36,429 nt of DNA. Source: JBDSLU01 sp039916225 (GTDB lineage Bacteria; Acidobacteriota; Vicinamibacteria; Vicinamibacterales; Vicinamibacteraceae). The stretch spans positions 1 through 36,429 of the forward strand of contig JBDSLU010000315.1 of NCBI GenBank assembly GCA_039916225.1, given 5' to 3'. The translations under genes and the position numbers were made by a program. The notes under the pieces are model-generated. The model did not search any database. It was not told where the DNA came from and was given only the letters and a program-made list of their open reading frames with translations. Of the stretch, positions 30,312 through 36,429 are shown piece by piece. Every line of letters starts with the position of its first letter. Positions within the stretch are counted from its first letter, which is position 1.

Positions 30312-31388
30312 ATGCGGATCGGGACGCGCTCCATCGGGGGCGGCGCGCCGCTGTTCGTCATCGCCGAGATCGGCCTGAACCACGACGGCGACGCGGCTCG
30401 CGCGCTGGCCCTCGTCGACGCCGCGGCGCGAGCCGGGGCCTCGGCCGTCAAGCTGCAGTCGTTGCGCGCCGAGACGCTGGTCGCGCCCGATCGGGCCACC
30501 GGCGGCGCGACCCTCACGCACGTCGCCGGGCCGTCGTTGCGCGACGTCTTCGCCCGCTACGAACTGGACGAGGCCGCGCACCGCGCGGTCGCCGCGCGGG
30601 CCCGCCAACACGGACTGGCCTGGCTCTCGAGTCCTTTCGACGAAGCCGCGGTCGACATGCTGACGCGCCTCGACTGCGATGCGCTGAAGATCGCCAGCGG
30701 CGACATCACGCATCACCGGCTGATCGCCCGCGCCGCGGCCACTGGACGCCCGCTCGTGATCTCGACCGGCCTCTCGACGCTCGACGAAGTGGCCGCCGCC
30801 GTCACCTGCGCGCGCCAGGGCGGCGCCGGCAGCGTCGCGCTGTTGCATTGCGTGTCGGCGTATCCGACGCCGGACGATCAGCAGAACCTCGCCGCCATCC
30901 GCACGCTGGCCACGGTGTTCAGCCTGCCGGTGGGGCTGTCCGATCACACCGGCGAGGCGAGTGGGGTCGCCGCGGCCGTCGCCCTCGGCGCCGACCTCTA
31001 CGAACGCCATATCAAAGCGTCGGACACCGACCCGGTGATCGACGCCGCGGTGTCGTCGTCGCCGGAGGCGCTGGCGCGACTGGTGGCGATCGCCGCGCAG
31101 ACACGGGCGCGTCTCGGCTCCGGGCTGCGCGTGCCGCAGGCCGCCGAGGAGGGCAACCGGCGGGGCAGCCGGCGCGCGCTGTATGCCAGCCGCGATCTGC
31201 CGGCCGGCACCGTCATCGCCGAGACCGACGTCATCGCGCTGCGGCCCGAGCAGGGCCTGCCGGCTCGCCGCTGGCGCGAGCTGGTCGGGACGCGGACGAC
31301 GCGGGCCATCGCCGCGTTCGACGCGTTCCGCCTCGAGGATGCCGGCGGCGCGGCCAGCGACGACTCGCCCCTGGAGCCGCGCGCCTGA
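30312..31388 (+). CDS. pseI: PseI/NeuB-family nonulosonic acid synthase
   Basis: A 358-residue synthase that condenses phosphoenolpyruvate with an N-acetylated amino-sugar to give a nine-carbon sialic-acid-like sugar. Hallmarks are VIAEIGLNHDGDAARALALV, DALKIASGDITHHRLI, LLHCVSAYPTP, VGLSDHT and ADLYERHIKASDTD. The C-terminal antifreeze-like SAF domain is present (YASRDLPAGTVIAETDVIAL). Whether the product is pseudaminic, legionaminic or sialic acid cannot be told from sequence alone. ATG 30312 has GAGG six bases upstream. The stop overlaps the ATP-grasp start (TGATG). Confidence 0.93.
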   Translation: MRIGTRSIGGGAPLFVIAEIGLNHDGDAARALALVDAAARAGASAVKLQSLRAETLVAPDRATGGATLTHVAGPSLRDVFARYELDEAAHRAVAARARQHGLAWLSSPFDEAAVDMLTRLDCDALKIASGDITHHRLIARAAATGRPLVISTGLSTLDEVAAAVTCARQGGAGSVALLHCVSAYPTPDDQQNLAAIRTLATVFSLPVGLSDHTGEASGVAAAVALGADLYERHIKASDTDPVIDAAVSSSPEALARLVAIAAQTRARLGSGLRVPQAAEEGNRRGSRRALYASRDLPAGTVIAETDVIALRPEQGLPARRWRELVGTRTTRAIAAFDAFRLEDAGGAASDDSPLEPRA

Positions 31389-32398
31389 TGCGCCTCAACG
31401 TCCTCATCACCGCGGCCTCGCGCCGCGTCGGGCTGGTCCGCGGCTTCCAGCAGGCGCTCCATCGGCCTGGCGTCTCGGGCGAAGTCATGGTCTGCGACGT
31501 CAACCCGGCCTCGCCGGCGGTACACCTCGCGGATCGCGCCTTCGAGGTGCCGTATTCGGACGATCCGACCTACTTCGACGCGGTGCGGGCCATCTGTCTG
31601 CGCCATCAGATCGGTCTCGTCGTGCCGACCATCGACGACGAGATCCCGCGCTTCGCCGCGGTCCGCGATCGCTTCGATGCGATCGGTACGATGGTCGCCG
31701 TCTCGCCCCTCGATACGGCCATTGCCACGACCGACAAGTGGGAGACCTGCCGGCGTCTCGCCGCGGCCGGGGTAGGGGCCGCGACGACCTGGCTGCCGCA
31801 CGAGCTCCCGGCGAGCCCGCCATTCCCGCTCTTCGTGAAACCGCGGGCCGGCCGCGGCAGCGTTCTGGCGTTTCCGGCGCGCGATGAGGTCGAGCTGGCC
31901 TTTTTTCTGCGCTACGTCTCGACTCCGGTCGTCCAGGAGTACCTGGATGGCCCGGAGTTCACCCTCGACCTGCTCTGCGACTTCGAGGGACGGGCGCTGT
32001 CGGTCGTCCCGCGCGAGCGGGTGGTCATTCGCGCCGGGGTCATCGACCGGGGCCGGACGGTCCAGGATCCCAAGCTCATCGCCTTGGCGCTGGCGTGCGC
32101 GGAAGTGTTCAGGTTTGCCGGTCCGGTGAACATCCAGTGTCGGATGGTCGACGGTTCGCCCAAGGTCTTCGAGATCAACCCGCGCTTCTCGGGAGGAATC
32201 CCCCTGACCATCGCGGCGGGGGCCGATTTCCCGGCCAAGCTCGTGGATCTGGCCCTGGGACGGCACGTGGAGCCCGCGATCGGGGCTTTCCGGGGCGACT
32301 TGTGGATGTCGAGTTTCGAGGCGTCGCTGTTCCTCGAACCGGCCCAATTGGTGCTGGAACGGTGTGTGCAGGAGGAGGCTGGCAAGGTGAAGCCATGA
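31388..32398 (+). CDS. ATP-grasp ligase in the nonulosonic-acid cluster
   Basis: A 336-residue ATP-grasp protein of the carbamoyl-phosphate-synthase-like type. The N-terminal Rossmann-like part begins VLITAASRRVGLVRGFQQAL. The ATP-binding region has PLFVKPRAGRGSVLAF and VQEYLDGPEFTLDLLCDFEG, and the metal-binding motif VFEINPRFSGGIPLTIAAGA is intact. It would form an amide or peptide-type bond. Such proteins accompany some pseudaminic/legionaminic loci, possibly to decorate the sugar with an acyl or aminoacyl group; the substrate here is unknown. Overlaps at both ends indicate tight coupling to pseI and the cytidylyltransferase. Confidence 0.88.
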   Translation: MRLNVLITAASRRVGLVRGFQQALHRPGVSGEVMVCDVNPASPAVHLADRAFEVPYSDDPTYFDAVRAICLRHQIGLVVPTIDDEIPRFAAVRDRFDAIGTMVAVSPLDTAIATTDKWETCRRLAAAGVGAATTWLPHELPASPPFPLFVKPRAGRGSVLAFPARDEVELAFFLRYVSTPVVQEYLDGPEFTLDLLCDFEGRALSVVPRERVVIRAGVIDRGRTVQDPKLIALALACAEVFRFAGPVNIQCRMVDGSPKVFEINPRFSGGIPLTIAAGADFPAKLVDLALGRHVEPAIGAFRGDLWMSSFEASLFLEPAQLVLERCVQEEAGKVKP

Positions 32399-33129
32399 TC
32401 AGACCGTCCAGTGCAGCCCGCCCGTCCGCTGTTGCCCGTCACGACGCCCTGGTCATCCTCCAGGCCCGTATGGGATCGAGCCGCCTGCCCGGCAAGGTGC
32501 TGGCCCGGCTCGGCCACCGGTCGGTGCTCGCGCAGTGCATCGAGCGTCTGCTGGCCGCGCGCGTCGGCGAGGTGGTGGTCGCCACGACGACCCGGCCCGA
32601 AGACGAAGCCATCGTCGCCGAGGCCAACGCCGCCGGCGTCGCCGTCACCCGCGGCCCCGTCGACGACGTGCTCGGCCGTTTCGTCGGCGCGCTCGACGGC
32701 TGGACCGGTCCCTACGTCATCCGCGCCACCGCCGACAACCCGTTCGTCGACGTCGACGGCCCGGCCCGCCTCCTGCGCCTGCTCGATGCCGGCGCCGACT
32801 ATGCCGTCGAAGAAGGCCTGCCGCTCGGCGCCGCGGTCGAAGCCATGCGCGTCGAGGTACTGCGTGAGGCGGGTGCGCTCGCCTCGACGGCCTACGAGCG
32901 CGAGCACGTCACCCCTTTCATCCGGCAGTCGGTGGATCGGTTCGCCGTCTGCATCGCGCCGGCGCCGTTCGAACTGCGTCGCCCGTCGCTGCGGCTGACG
33001 GTCGATACGCGGGACGATCTGCATTTCGTCCGCAGCCTGGTCGACCAGACCGAGGATGCGTCGCTGCTGTCCCTCGGCCAGGTGATCGCCCTCGCCGACC
33101 GTTCCGCGCGCTGGGCCGGCGTCGCATGA
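32395..33129 (+). CDS. SpsF/PseF-type CMP-sugar cytidylyltransferase
   Basis: A 244-residue nucleotidyltransferase. The hallmark VILQARMGSSRLPGKVL binds CTP, as in SpsF. Other matches are YVIRATADNPFVDVDGPARL and the catalytic-region LRLTVDTRDDLHFV. It probably activates the nonulosonic acid to its CMP form for transfer. The first 18 residues are an extra Ala/Arg-rich N-terminus. It overlaps the ATP-grasp gene upstream and flbD downstream by four bases each, physically joining sugar activation to the motor genes. PseF is the functional analogue; sequence is closer to SpsF. Confidence 0.87.
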   Translation: MIRPSSAARPSAVARHDALVILQARMGSSRLPGKVLARLGHRSVLAQCIERLLAARVGEVVVATTTRPEDEAIVAEANAAGVAVTRGPVDDVLGRFVGALDGWTGPYVIRATADNPFVDVDGPARLLRLLDAGADYAVEEGLPLGAAVEAMRVEVLREAGALASTAYEREHVTPFIRQSVDRFAVCIAPAPFELRRPSLRLTVDTRDDLHFVRSLVDQTEDASLLSLGQVIALADRSARWAGVA

Positions 33130-33347
33130 TCAGAGTGACCCGCCTGGACGGGTCGAGCATGGTCGTCAACGACGACCAGATCGCCTGGATCGACACCCAC
33201 CCCGACACCGTGATTTCGATGATGAACGGCGAGAAGCTGCTCGTGCGTGAAACGGCCGACGAGCTCGTCGAGCGCGCCCGCCAGTTCCGGCGGACGCTCG
33301 CCACGCAGGGCCTGATGCGCCTGGCCGGCCGGGAGATGGGCGCATGA
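33126..33347 (+). CDS. flbD: FlbD-family flagellar protein
   Basis: A 73-residue protein matching the FlbD family: MIRVTRLDGSSMVVNDDQIA, then DTHPDTVISMMNGEKLLVRE and TADELVERARQFRR. FlbD proteins are small, cytoplasmic and nearly always encoded just before motA, as here. Their molecular role is poorly defined, and this family is not the sigma-54 activator also called FlbD in Caulobacter. It overlaps the cytidylyltransferase stop and the motA start (ATGA at both ends). Confidence 0.93.
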   Translation: MIRVTRLDGSSMVVNDDQIAWIDTHPDTVISMMNGEKLLVRETADELVERARQFRRTLATQGLMRLAGREMGA

Positions 33348-34174
33348 GCACCGGCGCCGATCGCCGTGGCTCCGCCCGTGGCGGCCGCCTCGACGTCGCG
33401 ATCCTGGTTGGCGCCGTCGTCGGCATCGGCCTGGTGCTCGGCGGCCACGGGCTCGAAGGCGGCAGCATGCGGTCGCTGCTGCAGGGGGCGGCCGCGGTCA
33501 TCGTGTTCGGCGGCACGCTCGGCGCGGTGATGCTCAGTTTTCCGGTGCGCGACCTGAAGCTGGCCGTGACCAGCCTGAAGCACCTCGTCGTCGACGACGC
33601 GCCGCCAGCCGACGGCATGGTGTCGCTGATCGGCCGCTTCGCGCTGCGGGCCCGCAAGGACGGCCTGCTGTCGCTCGAGGACGACGCCGAGAGGATGACC
33701 GACCCGTTCCTCAAGCGGGCGCTGGCCCTGGCCATCGACGGCACGTCATCGACGACGCTGCGGGCGATGCTCGAGGATGAGATCGGCTCGCGCGAAGAGC
33801 TCGAGGAAACCCCAGCCCGTGTCTTCGAGGCTGCGGGCGGCTACGCGCCGACGGTCGGTATTCTCGGCGCGGTGCTCGGCCTGATCCAGGTCATGGAGAA
33901 CCTGGCCGACCCCAGCAACCTCGGGTCGGGCATCGCCGTGGCCTTCGTCGCGACCGTCTACGGTGTCGGCTCGGCGAACCTGCTCTTCCTGCCCATCGGC
34001 AGTCGCTTCCGCGCCCGGGCGCAGCGCAACGCGCGCCGCCGTGAAGCGGTGCTCGAAGGCGTGATGGCCATCCAGGAAGGCCTCAACCCCCGCCTGATCG
34101 ACCAGAAGCTGCGCGGGCTGCTCGGTCTCGACGGACCGCCGCCGCGCAGCGGCGTCAGCGGTCGCGCCGCCTAG
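33344..34174 (+). CDS. motA: Flagellar stator protein MotA
   Basis: A 276-residue stator subunit. Four membrane helices are visible: two near the N-terminus, and two at about 165-185 and 195-220. The conserved proline segment GGYAPTVGILGAVLGLIQVM is present, with the charged cytoplasmic loop FALRARKDGLLSLEDDAERM between. MotA with MotB forms the proton channel (sodium use cannot be excluded) that turns the rotor. The first 15 residues are a non-conserved Arg/Gly-rich extension. Confidence 0.95.
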   Translation: MSTGADRRGSARGGRLDVAILVGAVVGIGLVLGGHGLEGGSMRSLLQGAAAVIVFGGTLGAVMLSFPVRDLKLAVTSLKHLVVDDAPPADGMVSLIGRFALRARKDGLLSLEDDAERMTDPFLKRALALAIDGTSSTTLRAMLEDEIGSREELEETPARVFEAAGGYAPTVGILGAVLGLIQVMENLADPSNLGSGIAVAFVATVYGVGSANLLFLPIGSRFRARAQRNARRREAVLEGVMAIQEGLNPRLIDQKLRGLLGLDGPPPRSGVSGRAA

Positions 34175-34183
34175 GGCCCCGCG

Positions 34184-34957
34184 ATGCCCCGTCGCCGCAA
34201 GCGCGCCGCACCCCAGGTGAGCCACGAGCGCTGGCTCGTGTCGTACGCCGACTTCATCACGCTGCTGTTCGCGTTCTTCACGACCATGTACGCGATCTCG
34301 ACCGTCGACGCTCAGAAGATGAGCAAGATGGTCGCCTCGATGCAGGTCGCGCTGAAGGGCGACCCCTCGCAGCTGCCGTCGCCGGTGCCGCTGCCGACCA
34401 ACGGCGTCCCCCAGCCGGTCATGCCGCGCCTCGACAACCTGGTCAACCTGCGGCAGCAGCTATCGGCGCGCCTGCAGCGCCAGATCCAGCAGGGCAACGT
34501 CGAGATCAGCGTCGACGCGCGCGGGCTGGTCGTGAGCATCCGCGAGGCGGGTAGCTTCGCGAGCGGCAGCGCCGAACTGTCCGACGGCGCCCGGCGGCTC
34601 CTCGCCGAGATCGCCGCGCCGCTGAGCGAGCTGCCGCACCCTGTCCGCATCGAAGGCCACACCGACGACACGCCCATCGCGACGTCGCGCTTCCGCTCCA
34701 ACTGGGAGCTGTCGACCGCCCGCGCGACGCAGGTGATCGCGTACCTGCAGAACGACATGCAGCTCTCGGCCACGCGTCTGTCGGCGGCGGGCTACGGCGA
34801 GTTCCATCCGCGCGTGCCCAACACCTCGGCGGAGGCACGGGCCGAGAATCGTCGCGTCGACCTGGTCATCCTCAACACCGCGACGAGCACGGCCGAAGAG
34901 CCGATAGTGGCCGTGCCCATGCCTGTGCCCGCGCCCGCCCCCGGGCTGGCCCGCTGA
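34184..34957 (+). CDS. motB: Flagellar stator protein MotB
   Basis: A 257-residue stator anchor. A basic N-terminus precedes a single membrane helix with the ion-carrying Asp23 in SYADFITLLFAFFTTMYAIS. The OmpA-type peptidoglycan-binding domain (about 110-230) has VRIEGHTDDTPI, SNWELSTARATQVI and RLSAAGYGEFHP. The C-terminus is an unusual Pro/Val/Ala tail of about 25 residues. It follows motA by nine bases and ends the flagellar island. Confidence 0.96.
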   Translation: MPRRRKRAAPQVSHERWLVSYADFITLLFAFFTTMYAISTVDAQKMSKMVASMQVALKGDPSQLPSPVPLPTNGVPQPVMPRLDNLVNLRQQLSARLQRQIQQGNVEISVDARGLVVSIREAGSFASGSAELSDGARRLLAEIAAPLSELPHPVRIEGHTDDTPIATSRFRSNWELSTARATQVIAYLQNDMQLSATRLSAAGYGEFHPRVPNTSAEARAENRRVDLVILNTATSTAEEPIVAVPMPVPAPAPGLAR

Positions 34958-34983
34958 CGCGCTCGCCGCGTCGCGCCGCCTGA

Positions 34984-34989
34984 TAGCAT
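34984..34989 (+). promoter_or_regulatory. Candidate -10 box (TAGCAT) for leaderless nadE mRNA
   Basis: TAGCAT is followed by six bases and then ATG 34996, in the 38-base gap after motB. There is no Shine-Dalgarno before the start. The layout is the same as that before the glycosyltransferase gene at 22355. Confidence 0.35.
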
Positions 34990-34995
34990 CTGCGG

Positions 34996-36429
34996 ATGCG
35001 CATCGGGCTCGTGCAGATCAACCCGACCGTCGGCGACCTGTCCGGCAACGCCGCGCGGATCCGGTCGGCCGTCGCCGGCGCGCCGCCGGCCGACCTGTTC
35101 GTGACGTCGGAGATGGCCCTGACCGGCTACCCGGCCCGCGACCTCCTGCTCGAACCGGCGTTCATCGCCCGCACCCGCGAGGTGGCGACGCAACTGGCCC
35201 GTGATCTCGCCGGCCATGCGCCGGTCCTGGTCGGCCTGCCGATCGAGAATCCGTCGCAGGCCGGCCGGCCGCTGTCGAACGCGGCAGTGCTGCTGCGCGA
35301 CGGCCGGTTCGATCAGGTGTTCCTGAAGAGCCTGCTGCCGACCTACGACGTCTTCGACGAGGATCGCTACTTCGAGCCCGGGCCCGGCCTCGAGGCGCTC
35401 GAGATTGCCGGCTGCCGAGCCGCGGTCAGCGTCTGCGAGGACGTCTGGAACGATCGCGATTTCTGGCAGCGTCCCCGCTACCTGGCCGATCCGATCGACG
35501 CCGTGCAGGGGCTCGGCGCGCGCGTGCTGCTCAACCTGTCGGCATCGCCCTTCTCGGCCGGCAAGCAGGCGGTGCGCGAAGAGATGCTCGGCGTGCTGGC
35601 GCGCAGCCACGGCGTCCACGTGGTCTACGTGAACCAGACCGGTGGCAACGACGATCTGATCTTCGACGGGCGCAGCGTCGTCCTCGATCCTGCGGGGCGG
35701 GTGGTGGCGCGGGCGCCGGCGTTCGCCGACGCCGTCGTCGTCGTCGATCTCGACGCGCCGGCGCCCGAGGCCGTGACCGCCGACATCGCCGGCGAAGAGG
35801 AAGTCTTCCGGGCACTCGTCCTCGGCACCGCCGACTACGCGCGCAAGTGCGGTTTCCGCGATGTGCTGCTCGGGCTCTCGGGCGGGGTCGATTCGGCGCT
35901 CACCGCGGTGGTCGCCGCCGAAGCGGTCGGCCCCGAGCACGTGCTCGGCGTGTTGATGCCGTCGCCGTTCTCGAGCCAGGGCAGCATCGACGATTCGCTG
36001 GCGCTGGCCGAGCGCCTCGGCATCCGCACGCTGACGCTGCCGATCGCCGCTGTCATGGGCGCGTTCGAGGCGACGCTGGCCGGCGCCTTCGCCGGCCGGC
36101 CGCCCGACGTCACCGAGGAGAACATCCAGGCGCGCGCCCGCGGCAACCTGCTGATGGCGCTGTCGAACAAGTTCGGCTCGCTGCTGCTGACCACCGGCAA
36201 TAAGTCGGAGCTATCGGTCGGCTACTGCACGCTCTACGGCGACATGTCGGGCGGCCTCGCGGTGATTGCCGACCTGCCGAAGACGCGGGTCTACAGCGTC
36301 TGCGATTGGATCAACGGCAAGGGCGAGGTGATTCCCGCCTCGATCCTGACCAAGGCGCCGTCGGCGGAGCTGCGCCCCAACCGGACCGACCAGGATTCGC
36401 TGCCGCCCTACGACGTCCTGGACGCGATC
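34996..36429 (+). CDS. nadE: Glutamine-dependent NAD+ synthetase NadE (3' end outside window)
   Basis: Partial, 478 codons present and open at the window end. Residues 1-260 are a nitrilase-type glutaminase domain with the catalytic triad Glu39 (SEMALTGYPARD), Lys111 (FLKSLLPTYDVFDEDRYFEP) and Cys147 (VSVCEDVWND). From about 285 the synthetase domain begins, with the ATP-binding SGGVDS at 295-300 and TTGNKSELSVGYCTLYGDMS. The enzyme amidates nicotinic acid adenine dinucleotide to NAD+ using glutamine ammonia. It is a housekeeping gene and marks the edge of the flagellar island. Confidence 0.95.
   Translation, partial: MRIGLVQINPTVGDLSGNAARIRSAVAGAPPADLFVTSEMALTGYPARDLLLEPAFIARTREVATQLARDLAGHAPVLVGLPIENPSQAGRPLSNAAVLLRDGRFDQVFLKSLLPTYDVFDEDRYFEPGPGLEALEIAGCRAAVSVCEDVWNDRDFWQRPRYLADPIDAVQGLGARVLLNLSASPFSAGKQAVREEMLGVLARSHGVHVVYVNQTGGNDDLIFDGRSVVLDPAGRVVARAPAFADAVVVVDLDAPAPEAVTADIAGEEEVFRALVLGTADYARKCGFRDVLLGLSGGVDSALTAVVAAEAVGPEHVLGVLMPSPFSSQGSIDDSLALAERLGIRTLTLPIAAVMGAFEATLAGAFAGRPPDVTEENIQARARGNLLMALSNKFGSLLLTTGNKSELSVGYCTLYGDMSGGLAVIADLPKTRVYSVCDWINGKGEVIPASILTKAPSAELRPNRTDQDSLPPYDVLDAI

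Noticed and set aside
1..36429. CRISPR arrays, tRNA or rRNA genes, transposases or prophage genes
   Set aside because: No regularly spaced repeats, cloverleaf-type segments, rRNA motifs or mobile-element proteins were found by reading the sequence.

Overview
This 36.4 kb window is GC-rich DNA from a flagellated diderm (Gram-negative) bacterium. The diderm call rests on outer-membrane and peptidoglycan ring genes (FlgH, FlgI, FlgA). FliW and CsrA encoded side by side, a FlgJ carrying an M23 peptidase instead of a glucosaminidase, and the style of the intergenic repeats argue against Enterobacteria. They fit Acidobacteriota (perhaps Vicinamibacteria) or a deltaproteobacterial-type lineage. That placement is inference, because there is no rRNA or other phylogenetic marker here. 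Almost the whole window is one flagellar island. No tRNA, rRNA, CRISPR array, insertion sequence or phage gene was seen.

Layout. (1) 1-9.9 kb, plus strand: export gate and regulators fliP-fliQ-fliR-flhB-flhA-flhF-fliA, switch genes fliM and a long fliN, a membrane-anchored DUF2802/SwrB-like protein, and an unusual zinc-ribbon plus MshEN (c-di-GMP-type) protein. (2) 9.85-19.5 kb, plus strand: distal rod and rings flgF-flgG-flgA-flgH-flgI-flgJ(M23), then flgM-flgN-flgK-flgL-fliW-csrA and a GNAT protein. (3) 19.7-25.7 kb, minus strand: fliC, fliD, fliS, a FliT-like gene, then a GT4 glycosyltransferase and a Gfo/Idh/MocA oxidoreductase. (4) 26.0-35.0 kb, plus strand: an unknown helical protein divergent from fliC, an NHL-propeller protein, a nonulosonic-acid (pseudaminic/legionaminic-type) sugar set (PseC-, PseG-, PseI/NeuB-like, ATP-grasp, SpsF/PseF-like), then flbD-motA-motB coupled to the sugar genes. 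(5) 35.0 kb to the end: glutamine-dependent NAD+ synthetase, cut by the window end.

Regulation can be read directly. Three sigma-28 (FliA)-type promoters sit before fliC, fliD and flgM and share an unusual -10 core (GTCGATTA or close). The fliC leader RNA carries three CANGGANG sites, each with GGA in a 6-nt hairpin loop, the last covering the Shine-Dalgarno. With fliW-csrA encoded 7 kb away, this predicts FliW-CsrA-flagellin translational feedback of the kind known for Bacillus hag. The sugar genes beside fliC and flbD-motAB suggest that flagellin is glycosylated with a nonulosonic acid.

The most promising under-described items are the fliC leader RNA, the zinc-ribbon/MshEN protein, the sugar genes coupled to flbD-motAB, the FlgJ-M23 fusion, and the two unrecognised proteins next to fliC.
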